From positions 1 to 64,000 of the forward strand of contig JANJUB010000169.1 in NCBI GenBank assembly GCA_024710805.1: a DNA stretch of 64,000 nt, in the 5' to 3' direction. The notes beneath the pieces were generated by a model that saw only the letters and a program-made list of their open reading frames with translations, was not told the DNA's origin and made no database searches. This DNA comes from Fimbriimonadaceae bacterium (GTDB taxonomy: Bacteria > Armatimonadota > Fimbriimonadia > Fimbriimonadales > Fimbriimonadaceae). Numbering within the stretch: position 1 is the stretch's first letter; every line of letters starts with the position of its first letter. This document shows, piece after piece, positions 7,917 to 16,737 of this stretch. The translations under genes and the position numbers were made by a program.

Positions 7917-9164
7917 CTAAACCTGCGAGGACTCTGCGGGCACGGGCCACCGTTCGAACTTCTGCCGCATCTCGTGAACGAGTTCCGCTTCGATGTAGAT
8001 GCCGTCTTCCCGATACTCCAGTTTCAGCACCCGGCCGAAGTCGTAGCACTCCTGGATCGTGCTCGACTCAGAATAGGGAACCAGCGCGACGACTCGTCCG
8101 AGCAGCGACTGCACTTGATTGACGATCGCCTGAATGAGCCCGTCCATACCCTCGCCGGTGTGAGCGCTCATGGCGATCGACCCAGGCCACAGGCGCATCG
8201 ATTCTTCTATCGCGGCCCGGGCGACGTTGTCGAGAAGGTCGATCTTGTTGAAGACGAGGATGGTCGGCTTGTCGCTGGCGCCAAGGGCTTCCAGGGTCTC
8301 GAGCACCGAGCCGTGCTGCAGGTCCCACGCCGGGTGGCTGGCGTCGATGAGCAAGATCAAGAAGTCCGCGAACACGACTTCTTCGAGCGTTGAACGAAAC
8401 GCGGCGACCAGGTTGGTCGGCAGGTTCCGAATGAAACCGACAGTATCCGTCAGGAACAGCGCATAGCCTTCGGGCAGATCGACTTTGCGCGTGGTGGGAT
8501 CGAGGGTCGCAAAGGGCATCGCGTCGGCGAGCAACTCGGTTCCAGACATCCGATTCATCAGCGTGGATTTGCCCGCGCTGGTGTATCCGACAATCGAAGC
8601 GAAGGGGAAGGGGTGCTTCCGCCGGCTCGCGCGTTGCTGGCCCCGGTGGCGCCCGACTTCCTCGATCTCCTCGTTCAGCCTAGCGATCCGGTCGCGCACC
8701 ATCCGGCGGTCGGTTTCGAGCTTCGTTTCACCCGGACCGCGCATGCCGATGCCGCCCTTCTGGCGCTCGAACTTGGTGTACACCGCCATGAGCTTGGGCA
8801 TCATGTAGCTCAGCTGGGCCAGTTCGACCTGGAGCATGCCTTCGCGCGTCTTGGCTCGCCGCGCGAAGATGTCGAGGATCAATTGGGTGCGATCGACGAC
8901 TCGCTTCTGAAACGCCTCTTCGAGATTGCGCTGCTGCATCCCGCTGATTTCAGCGTCGATGAGCACCAGATCGGCACCCGTTTCCGCAGCAAGAAGCGCG
9001 ACCTCTTGGACTTTGCCCTTACCTAGATACGTGCCTTTGTAGGGTCGATCAAGACGTTGACGGATGCTGGCGACGGGCTCGACACCCGCCGCCTCACACA
9101 ATCCTTCGAGTTCAGCTTCGACATGAGGATCCTCAGACTCATCCTCATTCACGTACACGAGCAC
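7917..9164 (-). CDS. hflX: HflX ribosome-associated GTPase
   Basis: Encodes at least 415 residues. The N-terminal HflX domain has the ribosome-binding glycine-rich segment GGIGMRGPGETKLETDRR. The Obg-like G domain carries G1 GYTSAGKST, G3 DTVGFIRNLP and G4 NKID. HflX rescues and splits stalled ribosomes. The first standard start codon is GTG at 9164, but this cuts the conserved strand ERAVLVYV. In-frame coding continues to a CTG at 9207-9209 that has GGGGAGG five bases upstream, overlapping the stop of the WD40 gene. The true protein is therefore probably about 430 residues, starting at 9209. Confidence 0.93.
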   Translation of the reverse strand: MLVYVNEDESEDPHVEAELEGLCEAAGVEPVASIRQRLDRPYKGTYLGKGKVQEVALLAAETGADLVLIDAEISGMQQRNLEEAFQKRVVDRTQLILDIFARRAKTREGMLQVELAQLSYMMPKLMAVYTKFERQKGGIGMRGPGETKLETDRRMVRDRIARLNEEIEEVGRHRGQQRASRRKHPFPFASIVGYTSAGKSTLMNRMSGTELLADAMPFATLDPTTRKVDLPEGYALFLTDTVGFIRNLPTNLVAAFRSTLEEVVFADFLILLIDASHPAWDLQHGSVLETLEALGASDKPTILVFNKIDLLDNVARAAIEESMRLWPGSIAMSAHTGEGMDGLIQAIVNQVQSLLGRVVALVPYSESSTIQECYDFGRVLKLEYREDGIYIEAELVHEMRQKFERWPVPAESSQV

Positions 9165-9210
9165 GGCGCGCTCGATCGGAACCTCGTGACTGACCGCGCC
9201 CTTGGCCAGC

Positions 9211-10236
9211 TCAGCCTCCCCGCTTCTTGACCGGCTTCTTGGCCTTGGCTTTGGTCGGCGCGGCGGTCACTGGGGCCTGAACTGGATTCATCACGTGAAC
9301 CACAACGTTGTCGGCGATGTCCACGGTCAGCAGATACTTGCCGTCGGCGGTGAACACCAAGGGTGAACCCACACTTTTCTGCTCGGGAATCGTGGCGACC
9401 GGCTGATAGTTGAACGGATTCCAGACTTTGACCGTGCGATCGCTCGAGGAGGTCACGACCCACCTGCCATTCGGGGAGAAGATCGCATTGACAACCCAAT
9501 CCTCGTGACCCTTAAAGTTCCCGAGCCGCTGCATCGACTTCATATCGAAGAGCGAAGCGTTGTTATCGCGACCGGCACTGAGCCCTCGCGTCGCGGCAGG
9601 ATTGAAGTCGACCGCGAGTGCGCCTTGGCCACCATGGGCCGTCAGCCAGCCGCGCATGGTCTTCTGTTCGGTGTACAGCCGACTGCCTTGCTGGAGAGTT
9701 GCGATACCGACATCGTTGGTCTTACCGATGAACTTGGCACCGTAGTAGTTTGCGCCGTTACCGGGCAGGATAATCCGTTCCCGCTTTAGGTTCTTCAGAT
9801 CCCAGATTTTCACGACGTCGTCGTGGCCGGTGCTCACCAGTTGGTTCGAAGCCGAGTTGAAGTCGAGACACTGGATCGGTCGTGTATGCCCGGAGATTTC
9901 CGCCGTTCGAGCCCAGGTCTTGGTATTCCAAAGATAGATCTTCGCGCGCTCGTCTCCGCTCGCGATGCGCGTGCCGTCCCGACTCCATGCGATGGCCTGG
10001 ACCGGGCGGGTGTGCCCTTGCAGCACCTTGACCGTCTGACGGGTGGCGGCATCGATGATTCGGATGGTGTTGTCCTCCATCCCAAGCGCCACTCGGCTGC
10101 CCGTCGGGGCCGCCGCCATGCTGATCGCGCGAACCCCCAACATCGGACGGCTAGCAGCCATCCCAAACCCAACTGCAACCGGGGCCGGCGTCTGCGAAAC
10201 CCCAGCGAAAGCCAATGCAACTAATGATCCAAGCAT
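9211..10236 (-). CDS. secreted WD40 repeat protein
   Basis: Encodes about 341 residues. A signal peptide (MLGSLVALAFAGVSQTPAP) leads into six or seven WD40 blades with recognisable GH...WD units: GHTRPVQAIAWSRDGTRIAS, GHTRPIQCLDFN..KIWDL, and GHEDWVVNAIFSPNGRWVVT with VKVWNP. This predicts a single beta-propeller exported from the cytoplasm, probably a protein-binding scaffold. It ends in a basic Lys-rich tail (KAKAKKPVKKRGG). ATG 10236 is preceded by GGAGGG nine bases upstream; a TTG at 10242 is the alternative. Its stop overlaps the probable ribosome site of hflX, so the two are likely coupled. Confidence 0.85.
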   Translation of the reverse strand: MLGSLVALAFAGVSQTPAPVAVGFGMAASRPMLGVRAISMAAAPTGSRVALGMEDNTIRIIDAATRQTVKVLQGHTRPVQAIAWSRDGTRIASGDERAKIYLWNTKTWARTAEISGHTRPIQCLDFNSASNQLVSTGHDDVVKIWDLKNLKRERIILPGNGANYYGAKFIGKTNDVGIATLQQGSRLYTEQKTMRGWLTAHGGQGALAVDFNPAATRGLSAGRDNNASLFDMKSMQRLGNFKGHEDWVVNAIFSPNGRWVVTSSSDRTVKVWNPFNYQPVATIPEQKSVGSPLVFTADGKYLLTVDIADNVVVHVMNPVQAPVTAAPTKAKAKKPVKKRGG

Positions 10237-10303
10237 AAACAACAGCCCTCCATGACCAGCCTTTCTACGGCCAATCGTTGGACGAGTGCTCCCATGATTC
10301 GTT

Positions 10304-11404
10304 TCAGAAGAGCGCCATCGGCATGATCACGCATAGATACGACTCGTCGTCGGTCGGGCGGAACACGGCGGCGCGCGAATTTTCGGTCATTTCGATGCGC
10401 ACCCCGGGACCCTTGACTACGCCGAGCGCGTCGCGGATGAATGTGCCGTTGAACGCGATCTCGATGTCTCCATTCTGCGGCAACATCGTGACCTGCTCCT
10501 TGGCCTCGCCCCGCTCGTCCGATCGCGCGGTGAGCAACAGCTGATCGCCGTTGCCGCTCATGCGGATGCGGAAAGCGTTGTCGCGAGCCAGAATGAGGAC
10601 ACGCTTGACGCGCTCCTGCAGCTGATCGACCTCGACGCGCCACGCGCGGGTGAACTCTGATGGAACCACTCGCTCCCAGTTCGGGTACGTGCCCGCCAGC
10701 AACTGGGATACGATGCGCGCGCCGGAGGACTCGACGCCGAGGCGCCCGCCGCCGAAGCGGATCGTGACTTCTTCATCGTCGCCGATCGGCAGGTTCTTGA
10801 TCGCGCGCAAGGCGCGCTCCGGAACAACCGCGGTGATGTTCGAACCGATCCCTTCTTGTGCGACTCGCTTTACTGCGAGGCGGTGCGTATCGGTCGCGAC
10901 CAGGGTCAGGGTGGTGCCGTCGTACTGGAACAGGACACCCGTCAGAATCGGGCGGTGGGAGTCGGTCGAGACGGCGAACAGCACGCTGTCGACCGCGTCC
11001 TTGAACATGCCCATCTTGAGGGTGAGTTCGCCCTCGCCGCCGAAACTCGGCGCTTCGGGGAAGTCGCTAGGCTCGTGAGTGAGCACTCGGTACTCCGACG
11101 CGCCCTGCTTGAGCAGCATGCCCTGGGTATCCGAGGTTTGCAGCTGAATGTCTCCGTCGGGGAGGTTGCTGACGAGGTCGTTGATCAACTTGGCAGGCAC
11201 GCAGATGGCGCCCTCCTCATCGGTCATGCACGGCACACGCCGCTCGACCCACATCTCACCATCGCAGCCAAGAACACGCATACCGGTGGCATCAGCCTCC
11301 AGCTTCAGGTTCTGAAGGATCGCGATCGGCGAGCGGCCGCTCGCCGCGGCATTGGCGGCGCTTACCGCCTCAAACAACTCCTTGCGGGGACAATCAACTC
11401 TCAT
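10304..11404 (-). CDS. dnaN: DNA polymerase III sliding clamp (beta subunit)
   Basis: Encodes 366 residues, the standard length for the three-domain beta clamp that tethers the replicative polymerase. Recognisable features are the N-terminal LFEAVSAANAAASGRSPIAI, the mid-domain VLFAVSTDSHRPILTGVLF with LVATDTHRLAVKR, and the C-terminal end SYLCVIMPMALF with the conserved MPM. No dnaA or recF lies beside it. It sits two bases after a small anti-sigma-like gene and probably shares the transcript of the upstream ECF sigma module, an unusual location for a core replication gene. Confidence 0.96.
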   Translation of the reverse strand: MRVDCPRKELFEAVSAANAAASGRSPIAILQNLKLEADATGMRVLGCDGEMWVERRVPCMTDEEGAICVPAKLINDLVSNLPDGDIQLQTSDTQGMLLKQGASEYRVLTHEPSDFPEAPSFGGEGELTLKMGMFKDAVDSVLFAVSTDSHRPILTGVLFQYDGTTLTLVATDTHRLAVKRVAQEGIGSNITAVVPERALRAIKNLPIGDDEEVTIRFGGGRLGVESSGARIVSQLLAGTYPNWERVVPSEFTRAWRVEVDQLQERVKRVLILARDNAFRIRMSGNGDQLLLTARSDERGEAKEQVTMLPQNGDIEIAFNGTFIRDALGVVKGPGVRIEMTENSRAAVFRPTDDESYLCVIMPMALF

Positions 11405-11406
11405 AT

Positions 11407-11688
11407 TCAGCCTTGAATGGGTAGGTGCAGCTGCAGGTGCGTCGGGTCGGGCGATCGCTGCGCCTCGACTCCCTTCGCGTAAAGCCGCATCAGAACCCGT
11501 TGATAGGATTCTTCGGTGAACTCCGGCGCGGGTTCCGATCGAAGGGCCTCGACCGTTGCGCGCATCGTCAGCATATCCGTCTTCAGTTCCGGATCGGTCA
11601 AAGCGACCGCTTCCAGTTCGGCTTCGAGTTCTTCCGTGAGCTCTTGGCCAGCGTACAGGTCAACCAGTTTTCGGTAAACGTCGTTCAT
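11407..11688 (-). CDS. small soluble anti-sigma-like protein
   Basis: Encodes 93 residues, mostly acidic helix at the start (VYRKLVDLYAGQELTEELEA) with no transmembrane segment and no zinc motif. It overlaps the ECF sigma stop by an ATGA, so it is translationally coupled to it. Short acidic proteins in this position commonly resemble the sigma-binding domain of anti-sigma factors; that role is inferred from position only. It is directly followed, after two bases, by dnaN. Confidence 0.6.
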   Translation of the reverse strand: MNDVYRKLVDLYAGQELTEELEAELEAVALTDPELKTDMLTMRATVEALRSEPAPEFTEESYQRVLMRLYAKGVEAQRSPDPTHLQLHLPIQG

Positions 11689-12230
11689 CTGCGTATCTCC
11701 ATTGCGGCACCGAGCTTGTCTTTCAGAGCTCGACGGCCGCGGTAAAGCCGCGATTTCAGGGCCGGGACGCTGATCTTCAGCACCTCGGCGGCTTCTCGCG
11801 CGGGCATGTCCTCCAAATCGCAGAGGACCAAGGGGTCGCGGTACTCGATCGGCAGGTCTTGGAGAGCCTGCTGCACCGTAACGCGCAAGGTGGTTCGCTC
11901 CTCCGACCCGCTGTATTGGGCGTCGGCCGGGAGTTCGAGCAGCTTGTGCTGGCGCAGTTTGTCGATACACAGGTTGCGGGCGATGCGGAAGAGCCACGTC
12001 CTGAAGGCCCCGTCCGCACGCAACTCAGAGGACCGCCGCAAGACCCTGAGAAAGGTCTCCGACGTTGCATCCTCGGCATCGCTGCGATTGCCCAACATCC
12101 GATACGTGTATCGGAAGATTCGATCACCGTACATCTCATAGATGCCGCCCAACGCGTTGGGATCGCCCTTAGCAAGGGCGTCCAACCAGCGCTTCTCCGC
12201 TTGTGAGTCTCGCAAGGCGTCATTCGGCAT
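11685..12230 (-). CDS. ECF (group 4) RNA polymerase sigma factor
   Basis: Encodes about 181 residues. Region 2 is IYEMYGDRIFRYTYRMLGNR, DAEDATSETFLRVLRR and FRTWLFRIARNLCIDKLR. Region 4 is DLPIEYRDPLVLCDLEDM followed by HTH AAEVLKISVPALKSRLYRGR. ATG 12230 gives a normal N-terminus; GTG 12248 is also in frame (six residues longer) and sits just after GGAAGG. A TAAAAT box lies about 40 bases further upstream. It forms a module with the small partner gene behind it, and dnaN follows. Confidence 0.9.
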   Translation of the reverse strand: MPNDALRDSQAEKRWLDALAKGDPNALGGIYEMYGDRIFRYTYRMLGNRSDAEDATSETFLRVLRRSSELRADGAFRTWLFRIARNLCIDKLRQHKLLELPADAQYSGSEERTTLRVTVQQALQDLPIEYRDPLVLCDLEDMPAREAAEVLKISVPALKSRLYRGRRALKDKLGAAMEIRR

Positions 12231-12352
12231 AGGGAAAGACGGACGCACCCTTCCGATGGATGCGCGGGCCGTATTTTACACACGTGGGACGCCCGCGGTT
12301 CTCCGGATGGGCGTGATTCTCGCGAATCTGTCAAACCTGATGCCGCGAATCC

Positions 12353-12823
12353 TCAGAACTTGCCGGATCGCAGGCGCTCGACCTCGCGCCGAGCATCGTC
12401 CTTAGCGAGCTGCTGTCGCTTGTCATACTGCTTCTTTCCGCGGGCGAGTGCGATTTCGACCTTGACTCGTCCGTTCTTGAAGTAGATGCGCGTCGGCACA
12501 ATCGTCAGGCCTTTTTCCAAGGCGCGTCGGTCGATGAGCGCAATCTCTTTGGCATGAAGCAGGAGCTTGCGATCGCGGCGTCGCTCCGGCTTGTAGGCGG
12601 TCGCGTGTTCGTAGGGTTCGATGTCGAGCTCCATCAGCCACGCTTCGCCGTTGTGGAAGCGCACGAAGGCATCCACCATGTTCACCCGGCCCAGCCAAAC
12701 GCTCTTGACCTCGGAGCCGACGAGGACGATGCCTGCCTCCCAGGTGTCCATCAACTCGTAGTCGTGCCGCGCTTTGCGGTTCACGATCGAGCGAGGTTCG
12801 TTGCTGGACTTCGACTTTGCCAT
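12353..12823 (-). CDS. smpB: SsrA-binding protein SmpB
   Basis: Encodes 156 residues with all landmarks of SmpB: NRKARHDYELMDTWEAGIVL, GSEVKSVWLGRVNMVDAFVR, and a basic C-terminal tail (KKQYDKRQQLAKDDARREVE) that enters the ribosomal decoding centre. It delivers tmRNA to stalled ribosomes. No tmRNA gene is evident nearby. A TAGAAT box (12838-12833) ends nine bases before the ATG with no ribosome site between, so the mRNA is probably leaderless. Divergent from the FKBP lipoprotein gene. Confidence 0.96.
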   Translation of the reverse strand: MAKSKSSNEPRSIVNRKARHDYELMDTWEAGIVLVGSEVKSVWLGRVNMVDAFVRFHNGEAWLMELDIEPYEHATAYKPERRRDRKLLLHAKEIALIDRRALEKGLTIVPTRIYFKNGRVKVEIALARGKKQYDKRQQLAKDDARREVERLRSGKF

Positions 12824-12832
12824 GGGCGGAAC

Positions 12833-12873
12833 ATTCTACCGTTCGGGGGTGTTATCTCCCGCGTAGGTAGAAT
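12833..12873. promoter_or_regulatory. symmetric divergent -10 boxes between smpB and the FKBP gene
   Basis: ATTCTACC (12833-12840) and GGTAGAAT (12866-12873) form a perfect 8-base inverted repeat. Each arm reads as a TAGAAT -10 hexamer toward the flanking gene, 9 bases from the smpB ATG and 8 bases from the FKBP ATG. Transcription from either box would begin almost at the start codon. Confidence 0.55.
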
Positions 12874-12881
12874 TTACGCCC

Positions 12882-13703
12882 ATGAACCGCATTTCCTTCA
12901 TTCTTGCCGCGATCGGACTCGCGGCTGTGCTCTCCGGATGCAAAGGCGGTGATGAAAAGACCACCGAGCAAGGCGCTCAGACAGCCTCCACTGAGAAGCC
13001 GCCTACCGATGGTTTGAAGGAACTCATCAAGGAAGATATCAAGGTGGGCAAAGGCACGCGGTTCTATCCGAACGTGAAGCCGATCGCCCCGGGCGACCTC
13101 GTCTGGGTCATCTACACCGGCAAGTTCAAGGACGGCAAGGTCTTCGATACGAACGATCCCAAGCAGAAGGAAGGTGCCAAGCCGTTCGCGTTCACCGTGG
13201 GCGTCGGCCAAGTCATCAAGGGATGGGATGAAGGCATCATCGGCATGCTTCCCGGCGGAGAGCGGAAGCTCTCGGTGCCGTTCGCGATGGGTTACAACGA
13301 CCGCGAACTGCCCAACATCCCCAAGTATTCGGACCTTTACTTCGACGTCAAGGTCTTGGACTACGTCAAGGCCGAGGAAGAGCGGACCTACGGTGTCTAT
13401 GACCAGAAGAAGGGAACGGGTAAGGTCGTGACCCAGAACAGCGTGGTTCATTTGCACACGGTGATCAGCGACTGCGCGGGCAACTTGATCGAGGACAGCC
13501 GAAAGGCGGGTGACGCGATCAAAGTGACTCTGGGCAAAGAAGAGACCTTCCCGGTCATCGAAGATGGTCTGCTGGGCATGAAAGCCGGCGGTATCCGCGA
13601 GTTGGCGGTGCCTCCGATCCTCGGCTTCAGGACGGATCCTCAGTCGGGCATGGACGCGCAGACCCTGTTCTACGTCACGCTGATCTTGGAAAAGGTCGAG
13701 TAG
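12882..13703 (+). CDS. lipoprotein with two tandem FKBP-type peptidyl-prolyl isomerase domains
   Basis: Encodes 273 residues. The lipobox LSGC (cysteine near residue 20) marks a lipoprotein facing the periplasm. Domain 1 (about 55-165) is a canonical FKBP: GDLVWVIYTGKFKDGKVFDT, VGQVIKGWDEGIIGM, PGGERKLSVP and GYNDRELPNIP. Domain 2 (about 180-273) repeats the fold in shorter form: FPVIEDGLLGMKAGGIRELA and LGFRTDP. Such proteins help fold exported proteins. The ATG is 8 bases after a TAGAAT box with no leader. The 3' end overlaps the convergent next gene by 29 bases. Confidence 0.9.
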   Translation: MNRISFILAAIGLAAVLSGCKGGDEKTTEQGAQTASTEKPPTDGLKELIKEDIKVGKGTRFYPNVKPIAPGDLVWVIYTGKFKDGKVFDTNDPKQKEGAKPFAFTVGVGQVIKGWDEGIIGMLPGGERKLSVPFAMGYNDRELPNIPKYSDLYFDVKVLDYVKAEEERTYGVYDQKKGTGKVVTQNSVVHLHTVISDCAGNLIEDSRKAGDAIKVTLGKEETFPVIEDGLLGMKAGGIRELAVPPILGFRTDPQSGMDAQTLFYVTLILEKVE

Positions 13704-14226
13704 GCCCCCCCTTACTCGACCTTTCCAACCCGGCTCGAAACTCGTCTTCCAACCCGGCCTCGCGGAGACCGACGCGATCGACCGTCATCTCGTCGGAGCC
13801 GTACTTCACAATCCACGCGTCCTCCGTTTCCAGGGTGATCTCCATGAGCGTCCACGGAATGGTCACGGTCACGCCGTTTTGGTCGGTAACGCCCCAGCGA
13901 TCATCATCAAAGAAGGCCTCATGCATGCCGTCTCCAGACTCGCGGTATTGGCGGTCCATGGCATCCAGCGACTGGTGGTAGTGCACAAAGTAGTAGACCA
14001 ACATTGCACCCGCCGCGAATCCGAAAGGCAGGAAAAGGTAGGCCGTCAGGGGCTGATCGCCAGCAACTTGACGAATCTGGAACGCGAAGATGCTTAACAG
14101 CCCGCCAATGCAGAGCGAGTTGACTACCCACGCCCGAACCCAAGCCCCAAGATTCTCCCTGAGCCGTTGTCGGGCGAGATGTCGGTTGACCTTCCGGCGG
14201 AATCGACTCGTGTATCGGTGCTCCAT
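13675..14226 (-). CDS. YcxB-like membrane protein
   Basis: Encodes 183 residues: a basic N-terminus, two transmembrane segments (VVNSLCIGGLLSIFAFQI and LFLPFGFAAGAMLVYYF), then a cytoplasmic domain resembling the YcxB C-terminal domain (WGVTDQNGVTVTIPWTLMEI). That fold is found in small membrane proteins of unknown function. The gene starts two bases after the stop of the upstream M48 protease gene and so is likely cotranscribed with it. Family assignment is from pattern memory. Confidence 0.65.
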   Translation of the reverse strand: MEHRYTSRFRRKVNRHLARQRLRENLGAWVRAWVVNSLCIGGLLSIFAFQIRQVAGDQPLTAYLFLPFGFAAGAMLVYYFVHYHQSLDAMDRQYRESGDGMHEAFFDDDRWGVTDQNGVTVTIPWTLMEITLETEDAWIVKYGSDEMTVDRVGLREAGLEDEFRAGLERSSKGGPTRPFPRSA

Positions 14227-14228
14227 CG

Positions 14229-15326
14229 CTAGTCCCTCGTCAACCGTTCAATTCTCGAATCGAGCGCCGGGTGCGAGATGAACGGCTCTTCCCAAGGCAG
14301 CCAACGGTCGGCGATGCCGCCCCGAAGATGGAGCTTGGTTAGCCCGGCGGCAATGGCGTCGGCGGACGTGAGTTCGGCCGCGTACTGGTCGGCCCGATAC
14401 TCGATCGCTTTCTTGGCCCGTGAACTGACGAATCCTCCGATCAACAGTCCGACCCGGCCCGCGAGCACCGCCGCCAAGAACTGGGCGACCGTCAAACTCG
14501 GACCCGAGGCGAGCAGCCCACCGATGAACCCAAGCCAGCCTAATCCGCTGCTCAGCCGGTTCAACTGCTGATAGCGGGGCACGTCGCCGTACTTGAGGTG
14601 CGCCAGTTCGTGCCCGACCACCGCCAGCACCTCTCGTTCCTCAAGGCTTGAAATCGGACCAAACAGAACCACGCGATTGCCCGACAAAGCCATTGCGTTG
14701 AAGAGGTTGCCAGGGACCCACCCTACCCAGCTGACCTTGATCCCCGAGCGCTCGATCAGCGCCCCGATGGCTGGCAGTCGGTCAAGTGCGCTGGGCTTGC
14801 GCGAGAGGTACGCGTAGGCGGCGGCGTTCGCGGCTGACCATGACATCGCGAGGGTGGCCAGGGCGACGATGATCTTGATCTCGAAGGTCGGCAGAAGCGT
14901 CGCCGCAACCAGGGCCACAACCAGCCCCAAGATGATCACTCCCAGAGCGATCCAGCCCACCATCGGATCCGGCTTAACTTCGGAACCGGTTCCCGTGAAA
15001 GGAGCGAGCTTGACGAAGCGGATTTGCCGTACCTTGTCGGCCACCACGATCGCGATCAGGATCATCGCCGCACCGAACACGAGGGTGGCTCGACCCGGCG
15101 GGTCGGCAATCCGGTCGGGAGGCGAGTACACCAGGGCCGCGAGCGTGAACACGGCGAAGCCCAGCTCAAACGCCAGCCGAACCGTACCGATCCTCGACCA
15201 AGTAAGCCAAATCCGCTTGAATCCAGCCGACGGGTCGCTGTCTGCGGCCACGGGAAACTGGCGCAAGTAGATGCACGCCATGACGCCGGCGAGACTCGCG
15301 GCCGCAAGCAACTCCCAGTAAATCAC
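14229..15326 (-). CDS. M48 family membrane metalloprotease
   Basis: Encodes about 365 residues. The zinc motif HELAH (in [13 protein letters not shown]) is followed by [12 protein letters not shown] supplying the third ligand. Multiple transmembrane segments lie on both sides, as in HtpX/M48 proteases that degrade damaged membrane proteins. The conserved patch [16 protein letters not shown] precedes the active site as in HtpX. Start choice: GTG 15326 (VIYWELL) is preceded by TATACT six bases upstream, matching the leaderless pattern seen elsewhere; an upstream in-frame start at 15386 lacks support. Probable operon with the YcxB-like gene. Confidence 0.85.
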   Translation of the reverse strand: MIYWELLAAASLAGVMACIYLRQFPVAADSDPSAGFKRIWLTWSRIGTVRLAFELGFAVFTLAALVYSPPDRIADPPGRATLVFGAAMILIAIVVADKVRQIRFVKLAPFTGTGSEVKPDPMVGWIALGVIILGLVVALVAATLLPTFEIKIIVALATLAMSWSAANAAAYAYLSRKPSALDRLPAIGALIERSGIKVSWVGWVPGNLFNAMALSGNRVVLFGPISSLEEREVLAVVGHELAHLKYGDVPRYQQLNRLSSGLGWLGFIGGLLASGPSLTVAQFLAAVLAGRVGLLIGGFVSSRAKKAIEYRADQYAAELTSADAIAAGLTKLHLRGGIADRWLPWEEPFISHPALDSRIERLTRD

Positions 15327-15402
15327 CCCGCCAGTATAGGTCTCCAAAGGGCATGATTGACGATTCGTGCCCGCTAAAAGTCGCACGGAAATGTGGAAAA
15401 CG

Positions 15403-15432
15403 TCGAAATCGGAAGGCCCGACGGACTATAAT
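15403..15432 (+). promoter_or_regulatory. housekeeping-type promoter of ftsZ
   Basis: A consensus -10 TATAAT (15427-15432) is preceded by TCGAAA (15403-15408) at an 18-base spacing. Predicted transcription start is about 15439, leaving a 25-base leader with the ribosome site GAGAGG (15452-15457) before GTG 15464. Confidence 0.65.
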
Positions 15433-15463
15433 CCAGATTCGCGCCTGGCGTGAGAGGTTTATT

Positions 15464-16687
15464 GTGAGCAATCAGAATGCAGTGATCAAGGTCGTTGGCG
15501 TAGGCGGCGGCGGTTCGAATGCGGTGAATCGGATGATCGAGGCCGCCATTCAAGGCGTCGAGTTCATCGCGATGAACACCGACATTCAAGTGTTGGACCT
15601 GAGTGCGGCCGCCAAGAAGGTGCAGCTCGGTCTTAACCTCACCCGCGGGCTCGGCGCGGGCGGTAATCCTGAGATCGGCAAGTCGGCCGCTGAGGAGAGC
15701 AAGAACGAGATCCGCAAGGTGCTCGAGGGAGCAGACATGGTATTCATCACCGCCGGTATGGGCGGTGGCACGGGCACGGGCGCGGCTCCCGTCGTCGCTG
15801 ACCTCGCTCGCGAGATCGGCGCGTTGACCGTTGCCGTCATCACCCGTCCCTTCGGCTTCGAAGGTCCGAAGCGCTCGCGCATGGCCGAGAACGGCGTGAC
15901 CAGCCTGATGGGCCGCGTCGATACCATCATCACGATTCCCAACGACAAGCTGCTTCATGTGGTCGAGCGACGCACGACCCTTAAAGAAGCCTTCCGCGTC
16001 GCGGACGACGTCCTTCGCCAGGGTGTGCAGGGCATCAGCGACATCATCACGATTCCCGGCCAAATCAACGTCGACTTCGCCGATGTCCGTGCGGTCATGT
16101 CCAGCGCTGGCCCGGCGCTGATGGGTATCGGCTACGGTGTGGGCGATCAGCGCGCGCTCCAGGCCGCTCAGGGCGCGACGAACAGTCCGCTTCTTGAGCA
16201 GACCATCCACGGCGCGAAGGGTCTTCTCGTGAACATCACGAGCAGCGAGGACTTGACACTCACCGAGACTTCAGAGGCCATGGCCTACATCCAGAGCCTT
16301 TGCGACGTCGATGACGCCAATATCTTCTTCGGTACGGTCGTCGATCCGGAAATGGACGGTTCGGTTCGAATCACCGTGCTGGCTACGGGATTCAACCCGT
16401 ACTCGTCGGAAGGTCGCCGCGTCGCCGAGGCCACGTACTCGGCTCCGGTCGAGACACCGACGCCGGTAGCGACATCCGAGCCGGGTACTCCGACTCAGGT
16501 GACTCCTCCGGGTCCGCTGCCGCGCGTAGACGCCCGAAAGCCGTTCGTGTTCCCCCCGGTGAACATCACGGGCAGCGATCGCGCTGCGAACCGCACGGGC
16601 CAACAGGATCCGAGCGAAGTCTACGATGAGAGCGAGATCGATATCCCCGCGTTCATCCGCGAGCACCGCAAGCGCCAGGGCTCGTAA
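15464..16687 (+). CDS. ftsZ: cell division GTPase FtsZ
   Basis: Encodes about 407 residues. The tubulin-like GTPase domain shows [27 protein letters not shown], the tubulin signature [13 protein letters not shown], and the T7 loop region [15 protein letters not shown]. FtsZ polymerises into the division ring. A variable Pro/Thr-rich linker (about 320-385) leads to the C-terminal end [17 protein letters not shown], which contains the conserved peptide (IPAFIR) that binds FtsA and other partners. GTG 15464 is chosen by ribosome site and homology. Other division and wall-cluster genes (ftsA, ftsQ) are absent nearby. Confidence 0.97.
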   Translation: MSNQNAVIKVVGVGGGGSNAVNRMIEAAIQGVEFIAMNTDIQVLDLSAAAKKVQLGLNLTRGLGAGGNPEIGKSAAEESKNEIRKVLEGADMVFITAGMGGGTGTGAAPVVADLAREIGALTVAVITRPFGFEGPKRSRMAENGVTSLMGRVDTIITIPNDKLLHVVERRTTLKEAFRVADDVLRQGVQGISDIITIPGQINVDFADVRAVMSSAGPALMGIGYGVGDQRALQAAQGATNSPLLEQTIHGAKGLLVNITSSEDLTLTETSEAMAYIQSLCDVDDANIFFGTVVDPEMDGSVRITVLATGFNPYSSEGRRVAEATYSAPVETPTPVATSEPGTPTQVTPPGPLPRVDARKPFVFPPVNITGSDRAANRTGQQDPSEVYDESEIDIPAFIREHRKRQGS

Positions 16688-16696
16688 CGCACGTTT

Positions 16697-16737
16697 GAAG
16701 AGGGGCCCCACGACGATGGTCGTGGGGCCTCTCTTTT
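16697..16737 (+). terminator. intrinsic terminator after ftsZ
   Basis: A long GC-rich hairpin (AGAGGGGCCCCACGAC, loop GATG, GTCGTGGGGCCTCT) is followed directly by TTTT. It lies ten bases after the ftsZ stop and abuts the stop codon of the convergent Clp-N gene. Confidence 0.85.

Noticed and set aside
12249-12352. Possible tmRNA gene near smpB
   Set aside because: The gap is only about 100 bases and shows no tRNA-like ends or tag reading frame.
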